This document shows, one piece after another, positions 7,797 through 16,448 of a stretch of DNA of 32,825 nt. The notes below the pieces were generated by a model. It ran no database searches. It was not told where the DNA came from and saw only the letters and a program-made list of their open reading frames with translations. The position numbers and the translations under genes were made by a program. The stretch is from Peptococcaceae bacterium BICA1-8 (GTDB lineage: Bacteria; Bacillota; Peptococcia; Peptococcales; BICA1-8). Position 1 is the first letter of the stretch, and the number at the start of each line of letters is the position of its first letter. The DNA lies in assembly GCA_000802045.1 (NCBI GenBank), contig JUEF01000143.1, positions 1 to 32,825 of the forward strand, written 5' to 3'.

Positions 7797-7910
7797 TTGC
7801 CTCACAGTATCATTTTCTTTATTATTCTCTCCAAAATTCTTAATTTAAAACAGTGCAGTACAACTTATGGTTATTAAGAAAAAACCCAGAGGGCTGCCTC
7901 TAAGTTTTGA
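7797..7910. repeat. Copy 2 of duplicated ~110-bp module
   Basis: It matches 5541-5650, starting at TTGCCTCACAGTATC and ending in the CCCAGAGG..GCCTCT hairpin. A shorter third relative of the hairpin alone is at 10587-10619. Confidence 0.75.
7879..7909 (-). terminator. Terminator of the LysE-family gene
   Basis: On the minus strand ACTTAGAGGC pairs with CCTCTGGG.. and is followed by TTTTTTCTT. It lies about 80 nt after the stop codon at 7986, the same spacing as in the other copy of the module. Confidence 0.6.
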
Positions 7911-7985
7911 GTGTAAATTTTGCGGTGTAGAAGTGTGTTCTAAGCTTGATGAAAATTTATTCAGATGAGTAACTGCAATTGATAT

Positions 7986-8645
7986 CTATTTGTTTTCAAC
8001 TACCATTTTAATGCTGAGACCTACCAATAATATTCCAGTTATAGCTTTGATTCTCTGTTTTATGGTGTTTCTCTCTAAAAATAATCGGAACTTATCGACA
8101 CATAAAACAAGTAAAGAATACCATGAGGCGGATACAAGAGAGTAAAGAAAAGTAAGAAACAGTGATTCAATTAAAAAGTTACTTTGATTATGTACAAATT
8201 GAGGTATAAACGATAGATAAAAAAGTGCAACTTTTGGATTAAGGATGTTAGTTATAAAGCCTTTACAAAAAGAAGAACCAAAGTAATTAACTACTTTATT
8301 ATCAGTATTAAAGATAGTTTTTAGAGTATTTTTATTGGGTTTTTCTCTTTGGAGAAAGGAGGAATAAAGACTTGTTAATCCTAAATATAAGATGTAAATT
8401 GCACCCAAATATTTTATGCTAATATATAATTTTGAGGATTGTGTTATTATGACGGATAGTCCAAGTGCTGCGATTATTGCATGAAAATAAAGCGCGGATA
8501 CAATACCCACAACATTAGAAAAACCTGTTTTTTTCCCACTGACACTTACCGAATGCATAACTAAAACAGTGTTAGGACCAGGGAACATAACTAATAACAA
8601 CACAATACTTACAAAAGACAGCAATTCTTTAAGAGAAAAATCCAT
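7986..8645 (-). CDS. LysE/RhtB-family amino-acid exporter
   Basis: This is a membrane exporter of 219 residues with six hydrophobic segments. The family mark PGPNTVLVMHSVSVSGKKTG is at residues 22-41, followed by a Gly-rich helix and the LGAIYILYLG segment. Members export amino acids or related small molecules, driven by the proton gradient; the substrate here cannot be read. GAAGG lies 10 nt before the ATG. It appears to be a single-gene unit with its own terminator. Confidence 0.9.
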   Translation of the reverse strand: MDFSLKELLSFVSIVLLLVMFPGPNTVLVMHSVSVSGKKTGFSNVVGIVSALYFHAIIAALGLSVIITQSSKLYISIKYLGAIYILYLGLTSLYSSFLQREKPNKNTLKTIFNTDNKVVNYFGSSFCKGFITNILNPKVALFYLSFIPQFVHNQSNFLIESLFLTFLYSLVSASWYSLLVLCVDKFRLFLERNTIKQRIKAITGILLVGLSIKMVVENK

Positions 8646-8867
8646 AATTTAAAGCCTTCTTTCTACCTTTATACTTATTATTATATATTGTTTTGGGCTA
8701 GATGGTAATATTATCACTGTTTAATTTTTACAACACAACTAAATTGCGTCAACTTTCAGGCTAGAAAATATATAAAAGTGTATAACGGACATTTTTATCG
8801 TTATTGTACAAAGAACAGGAACAACATAAGATTAGTTGCCGCCTAAATAGTGTAAAACCTTTCCAAA

Positions 8868-9386
8868 CTAAGGTCTATATTTAGGTGTTGGATTTATCCA
8901 ATTATTTAAATTACCATATTCGTAAAATTTATCATAAATATCAACTTGGTCTATAAGTAGCTTTTTATAGGTTTCTCTTACTTTGGGTGACGTGCTTGCA
9001 ATGAAGGCGTTTGCATGAATTGGAATAAATGTCTGTATTCCGACATAGATTTGTGTAAATATAAATCTATCAGTAATTACCTCTACTTCAGAAGTATGAT
9101 TGGATTTTTCAGGTGGCTTAGGGGGCATAGGAACTCCATACTCTATCATTAACTGCTCCAATTCTTTGACCTGCTTATTTAGTAGGTTTATACCTTGTGT
9201 TAGTACTAATTTAAAATCTGGGCTGTCTGCGAAATTATGAAATATATGAGTTAGTTCTAATATATTGTATCTTGCATTTAACATATCCCACATGTGCCAT
9301 ACTTCACTTACATTTATTTCGCTTTGCATTTCCTTTGTTGACTTTCCTATATCAGCTATAGCTTGCATCTTTTGGAGTATTTTCAT
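8868..9386 (-). CDS. DUF3231 protein (single domain)
   Basis: The product has 172 residues and is mostly alpha-helical. It shows the DUF3231 pattern: EVWHMWDMLNARYNILE, DFKLVLTQGINLLNKQVKELE, then YGVPMPPKPPE, and a second half with TDRFIFTQIYVGIQ and an ending NWINPTPKYRP. Proteins of this family occur in spore-forming Firmicutes and resemble CotF-like helical-bundle proteins; their function is not established. AAGGGG lies before the ATG, and only 24 bp separate it from the stop of the upstream gene, so the two form an operon. Confidence 0.85.
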   Translation of the reverse strand: MKILQKMQAIADIGKSTKEMQSEINVSEVWHMWDMLNARYNILELTHIFHNFADSPDFKLVLTQGINLLNKQVKELEQLMIEYGVPMPPKPPEKSNHTSEVEVITDRFIFTQIYVGIQTFIPIHANAFIASTSPKVRETYKKLLIDQVDIYDKFYEYGNLNNWINPTPKYRP

Positions 9387-9410
9387 TTCACTCAGCCCCT
9401 TTCTATTTTA

Positions 9411-10386
9411 CTATGTCGGTTCTACGTATATTGGTGGTACTCTTGCCCAGCCCTTTGCTTTCCCAAGCTTAAGATATTTATCCTGGATATCTAGCTCAGA
9501 GCTATATACATCTAAAAACATTTTGCGCAAAGAGTCATTTCTCAGGATATCGATTACACTCCTTATATGCATATCTGTAGAATCATCTATACCTTTGTAG
9601 ATTATCTGATACATAAATTTATCCTCAAAGTTTTCTGGGTCGATGGACACCTGTAATGTCGCTGGAGGTCTTTCTGGTAAAGGAACTTCATACTTTAATG
9701 CTTCCTGTTCCATCGCATTAATCTGTATAGTGAGGGCGTTTTCGCCTAGCGTTAATACAGCCCTGAAATCCGCATCATGGGCAAAAGCTAAGAATACCTG
9801 TGATAATTCACTTTGAAGATACCTGTCATTAAAATTGTGCCAAATTTGCCATGCTTCTCCTACCGCGATAGGTAATTGCCATTTGTTTTGTTGTCTTGTA
9901 AGCAGGTGGAAATTTTTCCCAGCCTTTAAGCTTGCCATATTTATAAAGTGATTCAAAATCTTCTACATGAGAAATCAAAAACTTTCTAAATAACTTCCTT
10001 ATTCGGTCATTAGTAAGAGTTGTTCGTACCGAAGTACTAAGAGAAAACATTTCAGACATCATATCCGCATGCATCCTCTTATAAATAAACTTGTCAGTAA
10101 TTTCATCTATTCGGGTTGAAGTCTTTATATCAAATGCAGGTCTGGAGGGAGCCTTAATTTTAAGCTTTTCCGCTTCTTTTTCAAGTTGTTCACTCTGGGT
10201 TTGAAAGTGTTTTAAGAGCTTTTCTATGACCATTTCTAAATCCTTATCATGGACAAAATTTTTCAGCAATTGACCTGCTTCAATACTATTGTATCTTGCC
10301 CTTAGTAAGTTCCAGAGATTATGTGCGGTCTGCATATCGATTTGTTCAATTTTGGAGGTAGATTTTTTAAAAATTGAAATGTCCAT
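9411..10386 (-). pseudogene. Two-domain DUF3231 gene split by a frameshift
   Basis: Two overlapping frames (10386-9829 and 9956-9411) encode the two halves of one protein. The first half ends its domain at WEKFPPAYKTT, and the second domain resumes at NKWQLPIAVGEAWQIWHNF in the next frame. Removing one A from the four-A tract (plus-strand T's at 9886-9889) joins them into about 324 residues, the usual size for a tandem DUF3231 protein. AGGAG lies before the ATG at 10386. Either the gene is recently broken, or it is phase-variable at the A-tract, or the base is a sequencing error. Confidence 0.75.
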
Positions 10387-10586
10387 AGTAGAGTTCTCCT
10401 AACTTTTTTTCTAATTTAAGCATAAGAAATTAAATATCTAACTTAAATATCTTGTAATTATTATTCCCTAAGTAATATTCTAATATGATTACGCAGCGCA
10501 TTATATTAAACAACACAAAAAATAGGAGGGTTTACGCTCTTTAAGGAAATTTTAACAACCTAAATAGTTTATATAACAAAATAATT

Positions 10587-10619
10587 AACCCAGAGGTAGT
10601 AGTGATATGCCTCCGAGTT
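10587..10619. other. Hairpin related to the duplicated module
   Basis: AACCCAGAGG (10587-10596) pairs imperfectly with CCTCCGAGTT (10610-10619). The arms match the terminator stems at 5620 and 7879, but there is no T-run here, so it may be a decayed copy. Confidence 0.4.
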
Positions 10620-10729
10620 CAATTAATTAACCGCTTTTATCAAGTCTACGAAGGGCTTCAGCCAAAGTTAAAATAGTAAAGTTGACTGGAAATGACAGCT
10701 TTGCCTTTTATGCCGCCAGAATAATAGTA

Positions 10730-10752
10730 AATGGTATAGGCTGTTGACTATT
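10730..10752. repeat. 23-bp direct repeat, left copy
   Basis: The 23 bases starting AATGGTATAGG and ending TGTTGACTATT occur again, identical, at 32289-32311. The two copies bracket the whole catabolic cluster. Weaker similarity extends to both sides (GTTGACTGGAAA against GTTGATTGGAAA upstream, and an ATCAC string about 36-39 bp downstream). Confidence 0.8.
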
Positions 10753-10772
10753 TGCTGAGCAAAGCTATTATG

Positions 10773-10790
10773 TGATGCACAAATACATCA
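10773..10790. promoter_or_regulatory. Candidate activator site 1
   Basis: TGATGCACAAATACATCA is a dyad (TGATG-N8-CATCA) about 170 bp upstream of the -24/-12 promoter. The same dyad, TGATGCAAATTTTCATCA, lies about 135 bp upstream of the only other -24/-12 promoter in the window. The distances are right for an enhancer-binding protein. A further half site, ATGCATCAC, follows at 10803-10811. Confidence 0.6.
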
Positions 10791-10874
10791 CGGCTATTCC
10801 AAATGCATCACTATGTTATTGAGAAAAAATATACGGTTAGAAATTTTTTTTTATTAAATATAAGATTCAAACAA

Positions 10875-10909
10875 AAAATACGATGCATATTCGCATCGTA
10901 TTTTATTTT
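10875..10909. terminator. Bidirectional terminator upstream of the catabolic cluster
   Basis: A perfect 12-bp stem, AAAATACGATGC with GCATCGTATTTT, has a 6-nt loop and A/T runs on both sides. It insulates the sigma-54 promoter from upstream transcription. Confidence 0.75.
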
Positions 10910-10960
10910 CTGTTTATCAAAATTGCTGTAATAAGGGGATAGTTCCCATGCAATTGTTTT

Positions 10961-10976
10961 TGGCATGAATATTGCA
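10961..10976 (+). promoter_or_regulatory. Sigma-54 (-24/-12) promoter of block one
   Basis: TGGCATGAATATTGCA fits the sigma-54 consensus TGGCAY-N5-TTGCW exactly, with the invariant GG and GC at the correct 10-bp spacing. Transcription would start near 10988, giving a leader of about 100 nt before the acyl-CoA dehydrogenase. Confidence 0.88.
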
Positions 10977-11087
10977 ACTATTTATTGCTGGAAGAGTAGA
11001 TATTCTGCCCGGAGTGTAAAGACCTTAACCTATAAGTTTAGTTTTGGATTTACTCAAAAAATAAATATATTAATAAGGAGGTACGTT

Positions 11088-12239
11088 ATGGTTTTTGATT
11101 TGAAATTTTCCGAGGAACAAGAAAGGATTCGTCAATTAGTCCGTGATTTTGTTGAAAAGGAAGTAGCACCGGGAGCAGCAGAAAGGGATGAAGGGGAAGA
11201 TTTTGCACCTACATATGAATTGATGAAAAAGATGGGAAAATTAGGGCTGATGGGACTTCCTTACCCCCAAGAATATGGTGGGGCAGGTGCTGACCAAATA
11301 TCCTATGCCTTGGCGGGTTTTGAGATTAATAAAGTAGATGCATCTTTAGGCTGTGCTTATTCTGTTCACATATCCTTATCAGGCTGGCCAATTTTCCACT
11401 ATGGTACAGAAGAACAAAGGCAAAAGTACTCAATACCGATGTTCAAGGGAGAAAAATTGGGTGCCTTTGGCTTAACGGAGCCTAATGCTGGAAGTGATTC
11501 AGGTGCTAGTGAGTGTACGGCAGTTCTTGAAGGTGATTATTATATTCTTAATGGAACGAAATGCTTTATAACAAACTCAGGTTATGCTGATATTTATGTG
11601 GTTTTTGCGATGACCGATAAATCTAAGGGTATTAAGGGAATCAGTACATTTATAGTTGAGAAGGACACACCGGGCTTTAATTTCACAAAACAGGAAAGAA
11701 AAATGGGTATTCGCTCTACAGTTCAACGGGTTATTGAAATGGAAAATGTAAAGGTTCCTAAAGAAAATCTCCTAGGAAAAGAAGGAGAAGGTTTTAAAAT
11801 TGCCATGACCACCCTGGATGGTGGAAGAATTGGTATTGCAGCTCAAGGAGCTGGAATAGCAGAAGGTGCTTATGAGTATGCTTTAGGTTATGCCAAAGAA
11901 AGGATTCAATTTGGCAAACCAATTGCAGCTCAACAGGTAATTGCTTTTAAATTGGCCGATATGCACACCAAAATAGAAGCTGCTAAGCTATTGACTTTAA
12001 GCTCAGCTTGGAAGAAAGACAATCATCTTCCCTTTAGTAAGGATGCTGCCATGGCTAAATTGTTTGCAACAGATACTGCAATGGAAGTTACAACTGAGGC
12101 CGTTCAGGTTCTAGGTGGAGCTGGATTCCTTCGTGATCATCCAGTAGAGCGTATGATGCGGGATGCTAAGATTACTCAAATATATGAAGGAACTAATGAA
12201 ATACAAAAACTGGTTATTTCTGGTTTGATTTTGAGATAG
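11088..12239 (+). CDS. bcd: Short-chain (butyryl-CoA type) acyl-CoA dehydrogenase
   Basis: This flavoenzyme interconverts butyryl-CoA and crotonyl-CoA and passes electrons to EtfAB. AAGGAGG precedes the ATG at 11088, giving 383 residues, the standard length; the longer frame to 10965 runs through the promoter and is rejected. Visible marks are LTEPNAGSDSG (flavin region), the C-terminal VQVLGGAGFLRDHPVERMMRD segment broken near residue 345, and the catalytic Glu at about residue 367 in QIYEGTNEIQ, the position used by short-chain and butyryl-CoA enzymes. It is the first gene after the sigma-54 promoter. Substrate length is inferred from the neighbouring C4 enzymes. Confidence 0.93.
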   Translation: MVFDLKFSEEQERIRQLVRDFVEKEVAPGAAERDEGEDFAPTYELMKKMGKLGLMGLPYPQEYGGAGADQISYALAGFEINKVDASLGCAYSVHISLSGWPIFHYGTEEQRQKYSIPMFKGEKLGAFGLTEPNAGSDSGASECTAVLEGDYYILNGTKCFITNSGYADIYVVFAMTDKSKGIKGISTFIVEKDTPGFNFTKQERKMGIRSTVQRVIEMENVKVPKENLLGKEGEGFKIAMTTLDGGRIGIAAQGAGIAEGAYEYALGYAKERIQFGKPIAAQQVIAFKLADMHTKIEAAKLLTLSSAWKKDNHLPFSKDAAMAKLFATDTAMEVTTEAVQVLGGAGFLRDHPVERMMRDAKITQIYEGTNEIQKLVISGLILR

Positions 12240-12262
12240 ATAAGAAGTTTGAAGGTTGTAAA

Positions 12263-12295
12263 TCTGGTTACTCCCTCCTAGGGGGAGTAACCAGA
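12263..12295 (+). other. Strong hairpin between bcd and atoD
   Basis: TCTGGTTACTCCC pairs with GGGAGTAACCAGA across a short loop. No T-run follows, so it is more likely an mRNA processing or stability element than a full terminator. Confidence 0.6.
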
Positions 12296-12344
12296 AAATT
12301 TAATATTTACAAATTTAAGGATCTTCAAAATGGGAGGGTTGCTA

Positions 12345-12992
12345 ATGGCAAAGGTTGTATCTATAAAAGAAGCTGCTGAAATGTTTAAGGATAATATGAC
12401 GGTTATGGTTTCAGGTTTTTGGGGTATAGGAGCTCCGGAAAAACTACTCGATGCTCTAGTTGAAACAGGCGTGCAGGGTCTAACCGGTATTTCAATTTCA
12501 ACAGCATTGGTGGATAGGGGTATCGGCAAGCTGGTGGCCAGCCGTCAGCTAAAAAAAGCAATTGTGTCATATATTGGGCGAAATACCGCTACAATGGAAC
12601 AATATGAGGCGGGGGATATAGAAGTAGAGTTTGTACCCCAAGGGACCTTAGCTGAGAGGGTACGGGCTGGAGGTTTTGGATTGGGTGGAATATTAACGCC
12701 TACAGGTGTGGGGACGGAGCTGGAGAAAGGAAAACAGCGATTAACTATAGATGGAAAGGATTATCTTCTGGAGCTAGCTCTCAAAGCTGATGTTGCATTA
12801 ATTAAAGCGCATAAGGCAGACAGATCAGGTAACCTAGTGTACCGTAAGGCAGCAAGAAATACTAACCCGCTTATGGCGGCAGCAGCAAGAATTACTATTG
12901 TCCAGGCTGATGAGATTGTTGAGACCGGAATGATTGACCCTGATATGGTTATGACACCTGGAATTTTTGTAGATTATATTGTTCAGGGCTAG
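12345..12992 (+). CDS. atoD: 3-oxoacid/acetate CoA-transferase, alpha subunit
   Basis: This is the alpha subunit of a family I CoA-transferase that moves CoA between acids such as acetate, butyrate and acetoacetate. The GGGAGGG site places the start at the ATG 12345 rather than at 12330, giving 215 residues. The text closely follows AtoD: SGFWGIGAPEKLLDAL near residue 25, GGFGLGGILTPTGVGTELE, ALIKAHKADRSGNLVY, ARNTNPLMAAAARIT and a TPGIFVDYIV end. The beta subunit follows after 12 bp, and the two form the enzyme together. Confidence 0.93.
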   Translation: MAKVVSIKEAAEMFKDNMTVMVSGFWGIGAPEKLLDALVETGVQGLTGISISTALVDRGIGKLVASRQLKKAIVSYIGRNTATMEQYEAGDIEVEFVPQGTLAERVRAGGFGLGGILTPTGVGTELEKGKQRLTIDGKDYLLELALKADVALIKAHKADRSGNLVYRKAARNTNPLMAAAARITIVQADEIVETGMIDPDMVMTPGIFVDYIVQG

Positions 12993-13004
12993 GGGGGGAT
13001 AAAG

Positions 13005-13658
13005 ATGGATAAAAAAGAGTTTATCGCAAGGCGTGTTGCCCAGGAATTTAAGGACGGAGATTTTGTTAATTTGGGAATCGGTATCCCTACATTAGTAGGA
13101 AATTATATTCCCGAAGGAATTAAGGTTTACCTTCATTCGGAAAATGGATTTACTCATATTGGACCAATGCTTGAAAATGAAAATGAAATAGACCCTGAAT
13201 TAATAAACGCCAGTGATCAGCATGTTTCAATTCTCCCTGGTGGTGCATTTTTTGACAGTGGAGTTTCCTTCGGAATTATACGTGGCGGACATCTTGCAGC
13301 CACAGTATTAGGTGCACTCCAAGTTGACCAGGAAGGGAATTTAGCAAACTGGAAAATTCCAGGCAAGAAAACTGTTGGTATAGGCGGTGGAATGGATCTG
13401 GTTTCCGGTGCCAAAAGAGTAATAATTGCTATGGAACACACTTCTAAGGGAGCATCCAAAATATTGAAAAAATGTGATATACCTTTAACAGGTTTAAATT
13501 GTGTGGATTTAATTGTTACGGAAATGGCTGTTATCGAGGTTACAGAAAGTGGTTTGTTGCTAAAGGAAATTGCTGAGGATGTAACATTAGAAGATGTCCT
13601 TGCTACTACTGAAGCAGACCTTATTATTAGCCCCGATTTGAAAAAAATATCTGTTTGA
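13005..13658 (+). CDS. atoA: 3-oxoacid/acetate CoA-transferase, beta subunit
   Basis: This is the catalytic subunit of the CoA-transferase. It has 217 residues and AGGGGGGG upstream of the ATG. The active-site Glu that forms the acyl-CoA thioester intermediate lies in LHSENG near residue 47, preceded by NLGIGIPTLVGNYIP. GGAFFDSGVSFGIIRGGH, GIGGGMDLVSGAKRVI and MEHTSKGASKILKKC are further family marks. Together with the alpha subunit it could activate an incoming acid with acetyl-CoA, or release acetoacetate or butyrate. The direction is not fixed by sequence. Confidence 0.93.
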   Translation: MDKKEFIARRVAQEFKDGDFVNLGIGIPTLVGNYIPEGIKVYLHSENGFTHIGPMLENENEIDPELINASDQHVSILPGGAFFDSGVSFGIIRGGHLAATVLGALQVDQEGNLANWKIPGKKTVGIGGGMDLVSGAKRVIIAMEHTSKGASKILKKCDIPLTGLNCVDLIVTEMAVIEVTESGLLLKEIAEDVTLEDVLATTEADLIISPDLKKISV

Positions 13659-13766
13659 TTAAGGTGAATCGGGAGAATCAAATGAAGTATAAATATTATA
13701 TTTTTCTTCATTTTCGTCAACGTTAGTTCTTAAAATAATTTAATAAGAGAATAAGGGGAGAGAAAC

Positions 13767-14723
13767 GTGAAAAATACTGCATTTGTTTTTCCCGGTCAAG
13801 CTACACATTACGTAGGCATGGGTAAAGACATAGCTGAAGCCCATAAAGAGGCAATGGAAGTTTATGATGAGGCGTGTGACCTAACAGGGGTAGATATTAA
13901 AAAACTTTGTTTTGAAGGACCTGAAGAGGTCCAGAGATTAACTGAAAATAACCAACCAATTATTCATACTACAAGTTTAGCAATTTTAAATGTTTTGGAA
14001 AGAAAATATGGTTTGAGCGCTGATACTACAGCTGGTTTTAGTCTAGGTCAATATACAGCCCTAGTTTACGCAGGTACTTTCCAATTTAAAGATACAGTAT
14101 CCCTCGTGAAAAAAAGAGGGATTTTCATGCAAAATGCAGTTCCAGTAGGGTTAGGTAAAATGGTTGCTATTCTAGGTTTAGATAGAGAAGAAATAAATGA
14201 TATAGTTACAGAATGTTTACCTTTAGGTCATATCGAGCCTTCGAATTTCAATTGTCCTGGTCAAACAATAGTGGCTGGATATAATGCTCCAATTGATAAA
14301 GCAGCTGAAATAGCTGTTAAACGAGGCGCTAAAACGGTTTTTTTGCCAGTTAGCGGACCCTTTCACACTGCGTTATTAAAAGAAGCCGGTACCCAGTTAG
14401 TTGAGGAAATCGAAAGCAGAAACATTGAAGTAAAAGATCCCGTGAAGAGATATGCAGACAATTTTACCGGTAAATTTGAAACAACAGGAATAAAAGAATT
14501 ATTAAGACAACACGTTTATAGTGCCGTTAGATGGGAAGAAACAATGGATACAATGCTTACGGCAGGAATTGATACTTTTATTGAAATAGGTTCGCAAAGT
14601 TTTATTACCAACCTTAATGTTCGTTGTGCGGAAAAGCATGGAATTGAAGCCAATTGTATAAATATTAGAGATTTAGAGTCATTAGATAATTTATTGCGTT
14701 TTATTGATAAACAAAAGGTATAA
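13767..14723 (+). CDS. FabD-like malonyl-CoA/acyl-CoA transacylase family protein
   Basis: The product has 318 residues and the malonyl-CoA:ACP transacylase fold. The nucleophile is in GFSLGQY (Ser about 92; the usual text is GHSLGEY), the catalytic His is in VSGPFHT (about 200), and an Arg is kept in VKKRGIFMQ. VFPGQATHYVGMGKD and GQTIVAGYN complete the family pattern. It starts at a GTG with GGGGAG before it. No acyl carrier protein, ketoacyl synthase or malonyl-CoA enzyme is nearby. It sits inside a beta-oxidation operon, so a fatty-acid-synthesis job is doubtful. It may transfer or hydrolyse acyl-CoA esters; this is inference. Confidence 0.85.
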   Translation: MKNTAFVFPGQATHYVGMGKDIAEAHKEAMEVYDEACDLTGVDIKKLCFEGPEEVQRLTENNQPIIHTTSLAILNVLERKYGLSADTTAGFSLGQYTALVYAGTFQFKDTVSLVKKRGIFMQNAVPVGLGKMVAILGLDREEINDIVTECLPLGHIEPSNFNCPGQTIVAGYNAPIDKAAEIAVKRGAKTVFLPVSGPFHTALLKEAGTQLVEEIESRNIEVKDPVKRYADNFTGKFETTGIKELLRQHVYSAVRWEETMDTMLTAGIDTFIEIGSQSFITNLNVRCAEKHGIEANCINIRDLESLDNLLRFIDKQKV

Positions 14724-14773
14724 ACAAAAAGACTAAAAAAATTGGATATTTAATTAAAAGGAGTGTTGAAAAT

Positions 14774-15634
14774 ATGGAATTCAAAAAAGTCTTAATCATC
14801 GGTGGCGGGCAGATGGGAAGCGGTATTGCCCATGTTATGGCACAGGCCGGAATTCAAGTGGAAATTCGGGAAGTAACATTGGAGTTAGCTAATAAAGGAA
14901 TAGCAAGTATTAGCAAAAATATTGATAGAATGATTAAAAAAGGAAAAATGACTGAAGAACAAAAGCAGGAAATAATATCCCGAATCAATCCAGGTGCTGA
15001 CTGGGGTGCAGAAGACTGTAAAGATGTTGATCTGGCAGTAGAAGCAGTAACAGAAAATATGTCCCTAAAACTTGAAATTTTCAAAAAATTTGATAAGTTT
15101 TGCCCGGAAAAAACTATCTTAGCCACCAATACATCTTCACTGCCTGTAACTGCTATCGGTGCTGCTACTAGCCGTCCAGAAAAAGTTGTTGGCATGCATT
15201 TCTTTAGCCCTGTTTATCTCATGAAATTAGTTGAAGTAGTAAAAAGTTTGGCAACTGATGGAGAGACTGTTACTAAAATCATGAAGCTTGCTTCTGATAT
15301 AGGAAAAAGTCCTGTAGAGGTCACTGATTTTCCCGGTTTTGTAGGAAACAGGATTATGGTCCCCATGATGAACGAGGCTGTCTTTACCCTTTATGAAGGT
15401 GTAGCCGACGCCAAAACTATTGATGATGTTGCAGTAACCGGATTTAATCACCCTATCGGTCCTCTTCGTCTAATCGATGCAATTGGATTGGATACTATTC
15501 TCTATGTAATGGATGTATTATATGAAGGGTTTGGCGATCCTAAATATCGCCCATGCCCACTATTAAGAAAATATGTAGAAGCAGGCTGGCTCGGTAAAAA
15601 ATCCGGGAGAGGCTTCTATAACGATTATCAATAA
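14774..15634 (+). CDS. hbd: 3-hydroxybutyryl-CoA dehydrogenase
   Basis: This NAD(P)-dependent enzyme interconverts 3-hydroxybutyryl-CoA and acetoacetyl-CoA. It has 286 residues, typical of the family. The Rossmann motif IIGGGQMGSGIAHVMAQAG is at the N-terminus. ATNTSSLPVTAIG, the catalytic His in VGMHFFSPVYLMKLVEVV and FPGFVGNRIMVPMMNEA follow in the usual order. The C-terminal domain ends GWLGKKSGRGFYNDYQ. GGAGTG lies before the ATG. It sits 20 bp before crotonase, giving the two middle steps of C4 beta-oxidation. Confidence 0.95.
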   Translation: MEFKKVLIIGGGQMGSGIAHVMAQAGIQVEIREVTLELANKGIASISKNIDRMIKKGKMTEEQKQEIISRINPGADWGAEDCKDVDLAVEAVTENMSLKLEIFKKFDKFCPEKTILATNTSSLPVTAIGAATSRPEKVVGMHFFSPVYLMKLVEVVKSLATDGETVTKIMKLASDIGKSPVEVTDFPGFVGNRIMVPMMNEAVFTLYEGVADAKTIDDVAVTGFNHPIGPLRLIDAIGLDTILYVMDVLYEGFGDPKYRPCPLLRKYVEAGWLGKKSGRGFYNDYQ

Positions 15635-15654
15635 ACTATAAAGGATGGTGTGAT

Positions 15655-16440
15655 ATGTCTGAAGATAGAAATGTTTTGTTTGAAAAAATTGAAGGAATAG
15701 GGTTTATTACTATAAATCGTCCCAAAGCATTAAATGCTTTAAATGTAGACGTATTTAACGAACTTTCACCACTCCTTGATGATATTTCCAAGGATTCTTC
15801 TGTCAGAGTAGTTATCATTACCGGTAGTGGTGAAAAGGCCTTTATTGCCGGCGCAGATATCACTTATATGCTTCCGATGTCCAGTCCGCAAGGTAAAGCC
15901 TGGGGTGAAATAGGTCAAGGAGTTTTTAAAAAAATTGAAAATCTTCCCCAACCGGTAATTGCAGCAATTAATGGCTTTGCCTTAGGTGGAGGCTGTGAGT
16001 TAGCTATGTCATGTGATATCCGTATTGCCTCTCAAAAAGCAAAGTTTGGTCAACCTGAAGTTGGGTTGGGGATAATCCCCGGTTTTGCTGGTACTCAAAG
16101 GCTACCTAGGCTTGTGGGAAAAGGTAAGGCTAAGGAGCTGCTATTCACCGGAGATATGATTAATGCTGACGAGGCTTTTAGAATTGGTTTGGTTAATAAA
16201 GTTGTTCCTCCTGAAGAGCTGATGGATGCGGCTCAAGAGATGGCAAAAAAAATAATGAAGCATGGACCATATGCAGTTCAGTTATGCAAAGAAGCAGTAA
16301 ATGTTGGTATGGAAGTGGACTTGGAAACAGGCTCCAAATATGAAGGAACCCTTTTTGGAATAACATGTGCAACCGAAGATAAACAAGAAGGCATGACTGC
16401 GTTTGTGGAGAAGCGCAAGCCTAATTTTACAGGCAAATAA
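15655..16440 (+). CDS. crt: Crotonase (3-hydroxybutyryl-CoA dehydratase)
   Basis: This enzyme hydrates crotonyl-CoA to 3-hydroxybutyryl-CoA, or the reverse. It has 261 residues. Both catalytic Glu residues are present: Glu115 in LGGGCELAMSCD and Glu135 in FGQPEVGLGIIPG. The oxyanion-hole text FIAGADI at about 63-69 and GGG at 111-113 are also intact. GGATGG lies ahead of the ATG. A terminator follows within 10 bp, so the four C4-CoA genes with AtoDA form the first transcript segment. Confidence 0.95.
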   Translation: MSEDRNVLFEKIEGIGFITINRPKALNALNVDVFNELSPLLDDISKDSSVRVVIITGSGEKAFIAGADITYMLPMSSPQGKAWGEIGQGVFKKIENLPQPVIAAINGFALGGGCELAMSCDIRIASQKAKFGQPEVGLGIIPGFAGTQRLPRLVGKGKAKELLFTGDMINADEAFRIGLVNKVVPPEELMDAAQEMAKKIMKHGPYAVQLCKEAVNVGMEVDLETGSKYEGTLFGITCATEDKQEGMTAFVEKRKPNFTGK

Positions 16441-16448
16441 AACCCAAT

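Noticed and set aside
10773..10811. Possible small CRISPR-like or repeat cluster of GATGCA/CATCAC strings
   Set aside because: There are only two or three short strings with no regular spacers; a regulator binding site explains them better.
10965..11087. N-terminal extension of the acyl-CoA dehydrogenase
   Set aside because: The extra codons begin inside the sigma-54 promoter and the ribosome site at 11076-11082 marks the ATG at 11088.
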